Assembly: GCA_025642075.2 (NCBI GenBank)
Contig: JAODUO010000577.1
Span: 51,001 to 115,000 of the forward strand
DNA from: Ridgeia piscesae
Taxonomy: Eukaryota > Annelida > Polychaeta > Sabellida > Siboglinidae
DNA: 64,000 nt
Direction of reading: 5' to 3'
Position numbers and translations under genes: made by a program. Below the pieces are notes generated by a model. That model had not been told where the DNA came from and made no database searches. It saw nothing but the letters and a program-made list of their open reading frames with translations. Positions 52,901 through 64,000 of this stretch are shown here, piece after piece; the first letter of the stretch is position 1, and each line of letters starts with the position of its first letter.

Positions 52901-55900
52901 TTCATGGATACCTCTCACACACCATGACTGGTCCTTACACTTCATGGATACCTCTCACACACCATGACTGGTCCTTACACTTCATGGATACCTCTCACAC
53001 ACCATGACTGGTCCTTACACTTCATGGATACCTCTCACACGCCATGACTGGTCCTTACACTTCATGGATACCTCTCACACACCATGACTGGTCCCTACAC
53101 TTCATGGATACCTCTCACACGCCATGACTGGTCCTTACACTTCATGGATACCTCTCACACGCCATGACTGGTCCTTACACTTCATGGATACCTCTCACAC
53201 GCCATGACTGGTCCCTACACTTCATGGATACCTCTCACACGCCATGACTGGTCCCTACACTTCATGGATACCTCTCACACACCATGACTGGTCCCTACAC
53301 TTCATGGATACCTCTCACACGCCATGACTGGTCCTTACACTTCATGGATACCTCTCACACGCCATGACTGGTCCCTACACTTCATGGATACCTCTCACAC
53401 GCCATGACTGGTCCCTACACTTCATGGATACCTCTCACACGCCATGACTGGTCCCTACACTTCATGGATACCTCTCACACGCCATGACTGGTCCTTACAC
53501 TTCATGGATACCTCTCACACGCCATGACTGGTCCTTACACTTCATGGATACCTCTCACACGCCATGACTGGTCCCTACACTTCATGGATACCTCTCACAC
53601 GCCATGACTGGTCCTTACACTTCATGGATACCTCTCACACACCATGACTGGTCCCTACACTTCATGGATACCTCTCACACACCATGACTGGTCCTTACAC
53701 TTCATGGATACCTCTCACACACCATGACTGGTCCCTACACTTCATGGATACCTCTCACACACCATGACTGGTCCCTACACTTCATGGATACCTCTCACAC
53801 GCCATGACTGGTCCTTACACTTCATGGATACCTCTCACACACCATGACTGGTCCCTACACTTCATGGATACCTCTCACACGCCATGACTGGTCCTTACAC
53901 TTCATGGATACCTCTCACACGCCATGACTGGTCCTTACACTTCATGGATACCACTCACACGCCATGACTGGTCCTTACACTTCATGGATACCTCTCACAC
54001 GCCATGACTGGTCCTTACACTTCATGGATACCTCTCACACGCCATGACTGGTCCCTACACTTCATGGATACCTCTCACACGCCATGACTGGTCCTTACAC
54101 TTCATGGATACCTCTCACACGCCATGACTGGTCCTTACACTTCATGGATACCTCTCACACGCCATGACTGGTCCTTACACTTCATGGATACCTCTCACAC
54201 GCCATGACTGGTCCTTACACTTCATGGATACCTCTCACACGCCATGACTGGTCCTTACACTTCATGGATACCTCTCACACGCCATGACTGGTCCTTACAC
54301 TTCATGGATACCTCTCACACGCCATGACTGGTCCTTACACTTCATGGATACCTCTCACACGCCATGACTGGTCCTTACACTTCATGGATACCTCTCACAC
54401 GCCATGACTGGTCCTTACACTTCATGGATACCTCTCACACGCCATGACTGGTCCTTACACTTCATGGATACCTCTCACACGCCATGACTGGTCCTTACAC
54501 TTCATGGATACCTCTCACACGCCATGACTGGTCCTTACACTTCATGGATACCTCTCACACGCCATGACTGGTCCTTACACTTCATGGATACCTCTCACAC
54601 GCCATGACTGGTCCTTACACTTCATGGATACCTCTCACACGCCATGACTGGTCCTTACACTTCATGGATACCTCTCACACGCCATGACTGGTCCTTACAC
54701 TTCATGGATACCTCTCACACGCCATGACTGGTCCTTACACTTCATGGATACCTCTCACACACCATGACTGGTCCTTACACTTCATGGATACCTCTCACAC
54801 GCCATGACTGGTCCTTACACTTCATGGATACCTCTCACACGCCATGACTGGTCCTTACACTTCATGGATACCTCTCACACGCCATGACTGGTCCTTACAC
54901 TTCATGGATACCTCTCACACACCATGACTGGTCCTTACACTTCATGGATACCTCTCACACACCATGACTGGTCCTTACACTTCATGGATACCTCTCACAC
55001 ACCATGACTGGTCCTTACACTTCATGGATACCTCTCACACACCACTGACACATTATACGTTGCTCCTAGATAATGGACACAAGCCATTTTATATTACTTA
55101 CCTAGGCAGTTTGGTGTAGCTGGAAAGACTGTCTATGTAAATAGATTCTAGTTGCTGTTACTATCTGTGACTATGGTCACTTTAAGCATCAAAGCTGATA
55201 CTGCTGCTATTTGTTATAGGCAGCATTTGAAGAACAACTGGATTAATGAGTTCATATTTAATCCAAAGCAGAATTATTTTACACCATTACTCGTCTACAG
55301 AAAGGATCGACTCAACTTCATTTATAAATGCAGCCAAATGTCTGACTAATCTTAACACTGAGATAGTTCAAATTGCATTGATAATAAAGCTGGACCAACA
55401 CTTATTCACGCCTTTGTTTGTTTACAACAGTACCAACTAGCAAACATCCACGCAACTATTCATAATAACGTGGCTCCACCTAGTGAGAAGTCACACAACT
55501 CCATAATGGCAACCTGTCTATAACGCATAGTCCAGGTGATGACCATTACAGAGAGGTGTCAGTGTAGTATGTACACATTTACCTCTATAGAGATCTGGTC
55601 TATCTTGTTGAGCAGGTAGATGTAGTTTGTACACATTTACCTCTATAGAGATCTGGTCTATCTTGTTGAGCAGGTAGATGTAGTTTGTACACATTTACCT
55701 CTATAGAGATCTGGTCTATCTTGTTGAGCAGGTAGATGTAGTTTGTACACATTTACCTCTATAGAGATCTGGTCTATCTTGTTGAGCAGGTAGATGTAGT
55801 TTGTACACATTTACCTCTATAGAGATCTGGTCTATCTTGTTGAGCAGGTAGATGTAGTTTGTACACATTTACCTCTATAGAGATCTGGTCTATCTTGTTG

Positions 55901-58900
55901 AGCAGGTAGATGTAGTTTGTACACATTTACCTCTACAGAGATCTGGTCTATCTTGTTGAGCAGGTAGATGTAGTTTGTACACATTTACCTCTACAGAGAT
56001 CTGGTCTATCTTGTTGAGCAGGTAGATGTAGTTTGTACACATTTACCTCTACAGAGATCTGGTCTATCTTGTTGAGCAGGTAGATGTAGTTTGTACACAT
56101 TTACCTCTACAGAGATCTGGTCTATCTTGTTGAGCAGGTAGATGTAGTTTGTACACATTTACCTCTATAGAGATCTGGTCTATCTTGTTGAGCAGGTAGA
56201 TGTAGTTTGTACACATTTACCTCTATAGAGATCTGGTCTATCTTGTTGAGCAGGTAGATGTAGTTTGTACACATTTACCTCTATAGAGATCTGGTCTATC
56301 TTGTTGAGCAGGTAGATGTAGTTTGTACACATTTACCTCTATAGAGATCTGGTCTATCTTGTTGAGCAGGTAGATGTAGTTTGTACACATTTACCTCTAT
56401 AGAGATCTGGTCTATCTTGTTGAGCAGGTAGATGTAGTTTGTACACATTTACCTCTACAGAGATCTGGTCTATCTTGTTGAGCAGGTAGATGTAGTTTGT
56501 ACACATTTACCTCTACAGAGATCTGGTCTATCTTGTTGAGCAGGTAGATGTAGTTTGTACACATTTACCTCTATAGAGATCTGGTCTATCTTGTTGAGCA
56601 GGTAGATGTAGTTTGTACACATTTACCTCTATAGAGATCTGGTCTATCTTGTTGAGCAGGTAGATGTAGTTTGTACACATTTACCTCTATAGAGATCTGG
56701 TCTATCTTGTTGAGCAGGTAGATGTAGTTTGTACACATTTACCTCTATAGAGATCTGGTCTATCTTGTTGAGCAGGTAGATGTAGTTTGTACACATTTAC
56801 CTCTACAGAGATCTGGTCTATCTTGTTGAGCAGGTAGATGTAGTTTGTACACATTTACCTCTACAGAGATCTGGTCTATCTTGTTGAGCAGGTAGATGTA
56901 GTTTGTACACATTTACCTCTATAGAGATCTGGTCTATCTTGTTGAGCAGGTAGATGTAGTTTGTACACATTTACCTCTATAGAGATCTGGTCTATCTTGT
57001 TGAGCAGGTAGATGTAGTTTGTACACATTTACCTCTATAGAGATCTGGTCTATCTTGTTGAGCAGGTAGATGTAGTTTGTACACATTTACCTCTATAGAG
57101 ATCTGGTCTATCTTGTTGAGCAGGTAGATGTAGTTTGTACACATTTACCTCTATAGAGATCTGGTCTATCTTGTTGAGCAGGTAGATGTAGTTTGTACAC
57201 ATTTACCTCTATAGAGATCTGGTCTATCTTGTTGAGCAGGTAGATGTAGTTTGTACACATTTACCTCTACAGAGATCTGGTCTATCTTGTTGAGCAGGTA
57301 GATGTAGTTTGTACACATTTACCTCTATAGAGATCTGGTCTATCTTGTTGAGCAGGTAGATGTAGTTTGTACACATTTACCTCTACAGAGATCTGGTCTA
57401 TCTTGTTGAGCAGGTACATGTAGTTTGTACACATTTACCTCTATAGAGATCTGGTCTATCTTGTTGAGCAGGTACATGTAGTTTGTACACATTTACCTCT
57501 ACAGAGATCTGGTCTATCTTGTTGAGCAGGTACATGTAGTTTGTACACATTTACCTCTATAGAGATCTGGTCTATCTTGTTGAGCAGGTAGATGTAGTTT
57601 GTACACATTTACCTCTACAGAGATCTGGTCTATCTTGTTGAGCAGGTACATGTAGTTTGTACACATTTACCTCTATAGAGATCTGGTCTATCTTGTTGAG
57701 CAGGTAGATGCAGGGAACGTAGACTCGGTTCCCTTCTATCACATCAATCAGGTCCTCTGCCGTCGCGTCGTAGCGCAGACTGATGTCTGCGTTGTGTATC
57801 TTGTACTCACTCAGAATCGTCCGCACCGTGTCCATGTCCAGCTCAGACTGTGTCACCTGTCAACATGTGCCCCGATGTCAACTTGTGTGTTTGTTAGCAA
57901 TGTGTGTTACCTGTCAACATGAGTTCGCTGTCAACATTTGTTCACTATCAACATGTGTCACCTGTCAACATGTGTCCCCTGTCAACATGTGTCACCTGTC
58001 AACATGTCCCCGATGTTGACATGCGTTGGCTGTCAACATGTGTTTGTTATCAATATGTGTTCACTGTCAACATGTGCTACCTGTCAACATTTGTTACCTC
58101 TGTGTTTACTCAACTTTGCTGTCAACAGTTGTTTGTTGTCAACATGTCATCTGTCAACATGCGTCACCTGTCAATACATATGTCAAAATGTATGTTTGCT
58201 ATCAACATGTGTCACCTGTCAACATGTGTCACCTGTCAACATGTGTCACCTGTCAACATATATCACCTATCAACATGTGTCACCTGTCAACCTATCAATG
58301 TATGTTTGCTGTAAATGTGTCTACTGTCATTATGTTCCATCTGTCAACAAGTGTGCTGTCAACCATAGGTTTGTGTCACAAGATGACACATGTTTTACAG
58401 GTGACACATTGTGTTGACAACTGACTCATGGTGTCGACAGGTGACACACGTTGACAAGTAATATGTCTTCACAACAAATACATGTTGACAGCAGGCATAT
58501 GTTGACAAACTTCCAAAGATTTATGTGCAGCAGAAGTTAATATTATTACGGTGGCATTTAAACATCTTACCACACACATCTCACCACACACATCTCACCA
58601 CACACATCTCACCACACACATCTCACCACAGACATCTCACCACAGACATCTCACCAGAGACATCTCACCAGAGACATCTCACCACACACATCTCACCACA
58701 CACATCTCACCACACACATCTCACCACACACATCTCACCACACACATCTCACCACAGACATCTCACCACAGACATATCACCACAGACATCTCACCACACA
58801 CATCTCACCACAGACATCTCACCACAGACATCTCACCACACACATCTCACCACAGACATATCACCACAGACATCTCACCACAGACATATCACCACAGACA

Positions 58901-61900
58901 TCTCACCACAGACATCTCACCACACACATCTCACCACAGACATCTCACCACAGACATCTCACCACAGACATCTCACCACACACATCTCACCACACACATC
59001 TCACCACAGACATCTCACCACAGACATCTCACCACACACATCTCACCACAGACATCTCACCACAGACATCTCACCACACACATCTCACCACAGACATCTC
59101 ACCACAGACATCTCACCATAGACATCTCACCACACACATCTCACCACAGACGTCAGGTTGATGCCACCCTTCTCCTTCCTTTTAAACGTGATGTTTGGAG
59201 GTGACTGGTTAAGACGGATTCCAAAGCCTTCGAGTTCGTGTTCCAGCAGTTTCTTGTGCTGTAGCGGCTTCAGGACGTCCAGGACAATGAAGATAAGACT
59301 ACAAGTGCGCGCCACTGCAACAAAGCAGAACCACGTAGGCACACAGCTGCTAGAACCACGTAGGCACACAGCTGCTAGAACCACGTAAACACACAGCTGC
59401 TAGAACCACGTAGGCACACAGCTGCTAGAACCACGTAGGCACACAAATCTGCTAGAACCACGTAGGCACACAGCTGCTAGAACACACAACGCTAGAACCG
59501 TACACACAGCTGCTAGAACCACGTAGGCACACAGCTGCTAGAACCACGTAGGCACACAGCTGCTAGAACCACGAAGGCACACAGCTGCTAGAACCACGTA
59601 GGCACACAGCTGCTAGAACCACGTAGGCACACATCTGCTAGAACCACGTAGGCACACATCTGCTAGAACCACGTAGGCACATAGCTGCTAGAACCACGTA
59701 GGCACATAGCTGCTAGAACCACGTAGGCACACAGCTGCTAGAACCACATAGGCACACATCTGCTAGAACCACATAGGCACACATCTGCTACAATACACTT
59801 CGATATGCAAGTGACTGTAGAATAAAGAAAATAATTCTCAACAATGATATCTGCAGTATAGCGTAAAACATAAGATTATTTTTAAGCCATTTTAACTATC
59901 AGCATGTTAATATCATGCTGATAGTTATTTAGCTAATATCGCTTAATTAAACGGCAGAGCTTTGCAGATGGTCAGCAATGCTTAATTCTACTCGATCTGT
60001 CTATCCAAATACTGCAAATGCATATTATTTACTTTTTATTTAATTTACCTTTCGCAGCGACACTTCATTTAACAAAACAGATGCTGCACATCTGGAGGAT
60101 TTCACCATGTATTTTTTCAGATGGTTTCTTTATGACTGACTACAGCGAAACACATCACTCTGTTTACAAACAATCTACTTACAGCGAAACACATCACTCT
60201 GTTTACAAACAATCTACTTACAGCGAAACACATCAGTCTGTTTACAAACAATCTACTTACAGCGAAACACATCAGTCTGTTTACAAACAATCTACTTACA
60301 GCGAAACACATCAGTCTGTTTACAAACAATCTACTTACAGCGAAACACATCAGTCTGTTTACAAACAATCTACTTACAGCGAAACACATCAGTCTGTTTA
60401 CAAACAATCTACTTATAGCGAAACACATCAGTCTGTTTACAAACAATATACTTACAGCGAAACACATCAGTCTGTTTACAAACAATCTACTTACAGCGAA
60501 ACAGATCAGTCTGTTTACAAACAATCTACTTATAGCGAAACACATCAGTCTGTTTACAAACAATCTAAGAAGAATCAAACAAGAAAGAAGTAATATGTCA
60601 CTAGACCTGTAATCACTTGTTTTCCTCTTCCTTTGCCATCCCGGGCTCCCTCTATGATCCCGGGCAGATCCAGCAGCTGAAAAATACAACACCAGGTTCA
60701 ATAACACTGCATGATGACAGGTGCAAAACCTTAAACAACTGACAATTCAGCAACTATCACAGCTACAACCTTGTGGTGTTGTAACTATCATAGCTTTAAC
60801 CCTGCGGTGTTGTTGCTATCACAGCTACAACCCTGTGGTGTTGTAACTATCACAGCTACAACCCCCTGGTGTTGTAACTATCACAGCTACAACCCCCTGG
60901 TGTTGTAACTATCACAGCTACAACCCCCTGGTGTTGTAACTATCACAGCTACAACCCCCTGGTATTGTAACTATCACAGCTACAACCCCTGGTGTTGTAA
61001 CTATCACAGCTACAACCCCATGGTGTTGTAACTATCACAGCTACAACCCCGTGGTGTTGTAACTATCACAGCTAAAACCCCCGTGGTGTTGTAACTATCA
61101 CAGCTACAACCCCATGGTGTTGTAACTATCACAGCTACAACCCCATGGTGTTGTAACTATCACAGCTACAACCCCGTGGTGTTGTAACTATCACAGCTAC
61201 AACCCCATGGTGTTGTAACTATCACAGCTACAACCCCCTGGTTTTGTAACTATCACAGCTACAACCCCATGGTGTTGTAACTATCACAGCTACAACCCCA
61301 TGGTGTTGTAACTATCACAGCTACAACCCCATGGTGTTGTAACTATCACAGCTACAACCCCGTGGTGTTGTAACTATCACAGCTACAACCCCGTGGTGTT
61401 GTAACTATCACAGCTACAACCCCATGGTGTTGTAATTATCACAGCTACAACCCCATGGTGTTGTAACTATCACAGCTACAACCCCATGGTGTTGTAACTA
61501 TCACAGCTACAACCCCATGGTGTTGTAACTATCACAGCTACAACCCCTGGTGTTGTAACTATCACAGCTACAACCCCTGGTGTTGTACTATCAAGCTACA
61601 ACCCTGGTGTTGTACTATCACAGCTACAACCCTGTGGTGTTGTAACTATCACAGCTACAACCCTGTGGTGTTGTAACTATCACAGCTACAACCCTGTGGT
61701 GTTGTAACTATCACAGCTACAACCATGTGGTGTTGTAACTATCACAGCTACAACCCTGTGGTGTTGTAACTATCACAGCTACAACCCTGTGGTGTTGTAA
61801 CATTCACAGCTACAACCCTGTGGTGTTGTAACTATCACAGCTACAACCCTGTGGTGTTGTAACTATCACAGCTACAACCCGGGTTTTAACTATCACAGCT

Positions 61901-63376
61901 ACAACCATGTGGTGTTGTAACTATCACAGCTACAACCCCATGGTGTTGTAACTATCACAGCTACAACCCCCTGGTTTTGTAACTATCACAGCTACAACCC
62001 CATGGTGTTGTAACTATCACAGCTACAACCCCATGGTGTTGTAACTATCACAGCTACAACCATGTGGTGTTGTAACTATCACAGCTACAACCCTGTGGTG
62101 TTGTAACTATCACAGCTACAACCCTGTGGTGTTGTAACTATCACAGCTACAACCCTGTGGTGTTGTAACTATCACAGCTACAACCCTGTGGTGTTGTAAC
62201 TATCACAGCTACAACCCTGTGATGTTGTAACTATCACAGCTACAACCCTGTGGTGTTGTAACTATCACATCTACAACCCTGTGATGTTGTAACTATCACA
62301 GCTACAACCCTGTGGTGTTGTAACTATCACAGCTACAACCCTGTGGTGTTGTAACTATCACAGCTACAACCCTGTGGTGTTGTAACTATCACAGCTACAA
62401 CCATGTGGTGTCGTAACTATCACAGCTACAACCCTGTGGTGTTGTCACTATCACAGCTACAACCCTGTGGTGTTGTAACTATCACAGCTACAACCCCGTG
62501 GTGTTGTAACTATCACAGCTACAACCCCGTGGTGTTGTAACTATCACAGCTACAACCCTGTGGTGTTGTCACTATCACAGCTACAACCCTGTGGTGTTGT
62601 AACTATCACAGCTACAACCCCGTGGTGTTGTCACTATCACAGCTACAACCCTGTGGTGTTGTAAACATAGTTTGATGTGGGAAGAAAATTCTACCTGGTC
62701 ATGTCCAGACCTGATAGTTCTGATACACACACTATCTTGCTGAAGTGGGAGACGAATAGTTACCAAGCTAAAGAAATATTCAATCTAAACATTTGCAGAG
62801 AACGTTATGCATTATCATGACACAGTAAATAGCAGACGTACCTGTATTTTTGCGCCCTTGTACTTGATGACCCCAGGAACAGTGGTGAGGGTTGTAAACT
62901 CATACGCTGCGACCTCCGAGTACACTCCGGCCAAGTTACTCAACAAAGTAGACTTGCCCACTGAAGGGAACCCTACACAACAGACATAACAGCTGGTACT
63001 TAAATACCTTTTCGTCTAAATTTTGCTACATTTAGAATTTCCTTAACTTTGGTAAACGTAAGTACTTCATTTATAAAAAGTCTTGTTAAGCATACATAAT
63101 GCATACATATATTGCAGACACAAATGTGTCAAAAAAGTCGGTTCTAAAAAGTATGCATACCATGTTTCTTTTGAAAAATTATTTCATCATAGCAAGCGAA
63201 TTGGTCTTACCTACAAACCCAATTCTGGCATCTCCAGTTTTTGCCACATCGAACCCTTCCCCTCCCCCTCCGCCACCTCCTTTTGGTTCAATCAGTTCCC
63301 GGCGCAGCTTTGCCAGTCGAGCTTTCAGCAACCCCAGATGACCCATCGTTGCTTTGTTTTTCTGGGTCCGAGCCAT
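46875..63376 (-). CDS. DRG1: DRG1, developmentally regulated GTP-binding protein 1
   Basis: Coding pieces on the minus strand, 63376-63211, 62972-62842, 60676-60607, 59314-59145, 57856-57671, 50911-50799, 49818-49695 and 46974-46875, join in phase (one apparent 1-nt error in 49818-49695). Order: [31 protein letters not shown]1 loop [10 protein letters not shown]3 [66 protein letters not shown]4 NKID, G5 region [14 protein letters not shown], and a TGS domain [12 protein letters not shown]...[16 protein letters not shown]...[12 protein letters not shown]1 is an OBG-like GTPase that binds ribosomes with its partner DFRP1. The usual about 14 residues before MARTQ are not seen, so a short first exon probably lies to the right. 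Identity is secure. Confidence 0.95.
46960..48062 (-). repeat. 50-bp array of DRG1 last-exon acceptor junctions
   Basis: About 22 copies. On the minus strand each holds ATGTTCTGTTGACAG (acceptor) followed by the exon start TGCACTGGTGTGG (or TGACACTGTGCTGG in variants). Some units lack the internal ACACAACATGT segment, giving shorter repeats. Confidence 0.95.
48450..49506. repeat. 12-bp/24-bp array in DRG1 intron
   Basis: Variants of ACTCATAGGTCC and ACTCATATGTCC. The left part is an irregular 12-mer mix; the right part settles into a 24-bp dimer with CCCCTCATAGGTT. Long open frames arise from the 12-nt periodicity. Confidence 0.95.
49695..49818 (-). CDS. DRG1: DRG1 exon with an apparent +1 frameshift
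   Basis: Acceptor CTTTTAG, donor GTGAGT. Reads [15 protein letters not shown] in one frame and [20 protein letters not shown] then NLLKEFKY in the next. The two are joined by a CCCCC run (GGGGG on plus, about 49777-49781); one C fewer restores both the frame and the exon phase (124 nt observed, 123 expected). Confidence 0.9.
49819..50798. other. DRG1 intron with short 47-bp array and SINE
   Basis: 50250-50395 has three copies of a 47-bp unit (GGTCCTAGGGTTAACGATTA...), directly followed by a SINE. The remainder is AT-rich intron. Confidence 0.8.
50385..50680 (+). mobile_element. tRNA-derived SINE, copy 3
   Basis: TGGCATGGTGGGTAGAGCAG with B box GGTTCAAACCC, followed by the family body in diverged form (AAATTGCTCAAGTTCACTTA, GACAGTGGTGGATTTTTTG, CTCCCAGATTAG, CTAGGGAAGAAAAC). 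The most diverged of the three copies. Confidence 0.8.
50799..50911 (-). CDS. DRG1: DRG1 exon encoding [20 protein letters not shown]
   Basis: Acceptor CCACTCCAG, donor GTAAGT. Contains the G5 SA element ([20 protein letters not shown]) and ends LVR plus AT. Confidence 0.95.
51255..55045. repeat. 40-bp tandem array, about 95 copies, DRG1 intron
   Basis: Highly homogeneous unit containing ACTTCATGGATACCTCTCAC followed by ACACCATGACTGGTCCTTAC. The main variants are ACACC/ACGCC and CCTTAC/CCCTAC; the ACGCC form dominates from 53100 to 54900. Not anchored at either exon. Confidence 0.97.
55046..55560. other. Unique DRG1 intron sequence between two arrays
   Basis: No repeat or coding signal recognised. 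Confidence 0.6.
55565..57710 (-). repeat. 58-bp array of DRG1 donor junctions carrying the G4 motif
   Basis: 37 junction copies from 57671 down to 55583, 2088 nt = 36 x 58 with no net indel. On the minus strand each unit is 39 nt of exon (ATC TAC CTG CTC AAC AAG ATA GAC ..., reading [13 protein letters not shown]) followed by donor GTAAATGTGTACAAACTAC. The only common substitution is TCTATAGAG versus TCTGTAGAG. Confidence 0.97.
57671..57856 (-). CDS. DRG1: DRG1 exon with G4 motif NKID
   Basis: 62 codons, phase 0 at both ends, acceptor TTGACAG, donor GTAAAT. Encodes [40 protein letters not shown], and [17 protein letters not shown]. The donor chosen is the first of 37 copies. Confidence 0.95.
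57851..58440 (-). repeat. 17-bp array of DRG1 acceptor junctions
   Basis: Diverged copies of GTGACACATGTTGACAG on the minus strand: TGTTGACAG is the acceptor and GTGACAC the exon start. Most regular at 57850-58010 and 58200-58280; elsewhere mixed with TTGACAGC and AACAAACATG variants. Confidence 0.88.
58568..59150 (-). repeat. 14-bp array of DRG1 donor junctions
   Basis: About 41 copies of TCTGTGGTGAGATG on the minus strand: TCTGTG is the end of the exon (Ser-Val) and GTGAGATG the donor. Many copies read TGTGTGGTGAGATG. The array begins at the authentic junction 59145/59144. Confidence 0.95.
59145..59314 (-). CDS. DRG1: DRG1 exon encoding VLDVLKPL...GGINLTSV
   Basis: Acceptor TTGTTGCAG, donor GTGAGA. 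Encodes [40 protein letters not shown] and [16 protein letters not shown]. Confidence 0.95.
59325..59795. repeat. 25-bp array adjoining DRG1 acceptor
   Basis: About 18 copies containing AGAACCACGTAGGCACACAG, starting about 10 nt upstream of the acceptor on the minus strand. Confidence 0.95.
60140..60575. repeat. 39-bp tandem array in DRG1 intron
   Basis: About 11 copies containing CTTACAGCGAAACACATCAG; a multiple of three, so open ([13 protein letters not shown]) but intronic. It ends about 30 nt from the donor of the next exon. Confidence 0.95.
60607..60676 (-). CDS. DRG1: DRG1 exon with G3 motif DLPG
   Basis: Acceptor [28 protein letters not shown] then VIT plus one base. The donor is GTCTAG, weak but the only one that keeps phase with VARTC of the next exon. 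Confidence 0.88.
60765..62675. repeat. 31-bp tandem array, about 61 copies, DRG1 intron
   Basis: Unit contains TAACTATCACAGCTACAACC followed by CTGTGGTGTTG. Composition shifts from CCCCTGG and CCCATGG forms (left) to CCTGTGG forms (right). Not at a splice site. Confidence 0.96.
62842..62972 (-). CDS. DRG1: DRG1 exon with G1 P-loop
   Basis: Acceptor GTGTAG, donor GTACGT. Encodes [40 protein letters not shown] and AKIQ. P-loop and switch I region. Confidence 0.96.
63211..63376 (-). CDS. DRG1: DRG1 exon encoding MARTQKNK...ARIGFV
   Basis: Encodes [40 protein letters not shown] and [15 protein letters not shown] plus one base; donor GTAAGA. The ATG is preceded by TTTGAAG, usable as an acceptor. 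Because vertebrate DRG1 has residues MSSTLAKIAEIEAE before MARTQ, this is more likely exon 2 than the true start. Confidence 0.92.
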
Positions 63377-64000
63377 CTTCAAACCAAATAATAGTCATAA
63401 AGTTCCTTATTTTAGATAAACAGTGTACATTTTATGATAAAAGAACCAACGTGATACTGTTAGCAGTGATTGTTATATATAAATGTATTCCTAAGTGGGT
63501 ACTACTTTCAGAAACTGCCACAGAAACCGTCGTTGTTGATGATAAAATATCAATATGTTGCAGTTGTGATGCGTCTAGGGTGCACTAACTGCTTGTGTCC
63601 TGTGACATTGGCATGTTTACGTCAACTCGACGGCATTAAATTGATCTAAAACACAATTTATAAAAATAATATATTAGGCCCCTACTTTTTTGTACCGGAA
63701 ATGATGTAGAATAACATTCCAAATACATACACATCAACAAAAGCAAAAGGTGGTAAAACGTTTTTGAAAAGGCACTAATAATTTAGGACAGTTAACTGGA
63801 AGATTAATTCATGCTGGAAAAAATACTTATCATTTTAACATATTTTCATTTATTTCTGGAGCTATTTTAAGAAGGTGGTAAGGGTTGTATTCAGTTATGG
63901 CTTCCTGTTGATCGCCTATTGCTTTCCTTTTTTCCATTTCTATTGAGAAGTTGAAGATACCTATGGCAGTGGTACTGTAAGTTAACCCACTGCCGTCACA
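63377..64000. other. Region upstream of DRG1 MARTQ exon, nothing recognised
   Basis: No segment resembling the expected DRG1 first exon was found on the minus strand and no tandem repeats are present. It is presumed intron 1 or promoter sequence. Confidence 0.5.

Noticed and set aside
58525..59204. His/Thr/Ser-rich frames of about 200 codons
   Set aside because: Artefact of the 14-bp donor array of DRG1.
63377..63382. Upstream TTG giving MK before MARTQ as a start for DRG1
   Set aside because: Not an ATG and it overlaps the likely AAG acceptor; an upstream first exon is expected.

Overview
The window is eukaryotic DNA from an invertebrate metazoan: the coding regions are short GT-AG exons separated by kilobase-scale introns, with SINE, LINE and DNA-transposon remnants, and no operons or ribosome-binding sites. 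Three conserved animal genes can be assembled exon by exon. A GIT-family ArfGAP gene lies on the minus strand (start codon at 17134, running off the left edge). An ANKRD13 (A/B/D-type) gene lies on the plus strand (17496-40534). DRG1 lies on the minus strand (about 63376 down to the stop at 46875; a short first exon is probably beyond the right edge). GIT and ANKRD13 are head to head with only 361 bp between start codons. From general knowledge, GIT2-ANKRD13A and GIT1-ANKRD13B are also neighbours in human, so this looks like an ancestral bidirectional pair. The organism could be an amphioxus; this is inferred from the tandem-repeat style of the introns and the gene order, not proven.

Layout. 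1-17134: seven exon starts of GIT in introns filled with minisatellites, including a 7.96 kb array of a 37-bp unit. 17135-17495: shared promoter interval. 17496-40534: ANKRD13, with a LINE reverse-transcriptase fragment in intron 1 and a three-level nest of DNA transposons (20241-24677) in intron 2; the innermost carries a small two-exon Mutator-like transposase-domain gene. One ANKRD13 exon is missing or unreadable, and the sequence at 30640-31260 looks degraded. 40535-46874: convergent intergenic interval, mostly tandem arrays, a SINE and a large GT tract. 46875-63376: eight exons of DRG1 with arrays in nearly every intron and one apparent single-base frameshift in a C5 run.

The striking feature is that most tandem arrays are anchored on splice junctions. 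In at least eleven cases the repeat unit is a copy of the local splice site together with 6-39 nt of the adjoining exon, so the junction has been amplified into tens of copies (37 donors in DRG1 exon 5, 27 acceptors at the last ANKRD13 exon, about 80 donors at GIT exon 3). In three ANKRD13 arrays the unit length is a multiple of three and the copies next to the exon stay open, so alternative choice of copy would insert whole 14- or 18-residue peptide repeats into the protein. I recall from memory that intronic minisatellites at exon boundaries were described at the amphioxus Adh locus under the name mirages; I could not check this. The extent, the involvement of both donors and acceptors, and the frame-preserving arrays deserve testing.

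Functionally, GIT proteins are ArfGAP/ankyrin scaffolds, ANKRD13 proteins are ubiquitin-binding endocytic adaptors, and DRG1 is a translation-associated GTPase. Most long open frames in the window are translation artefacts of stop-free repeats and are not listed as genes.
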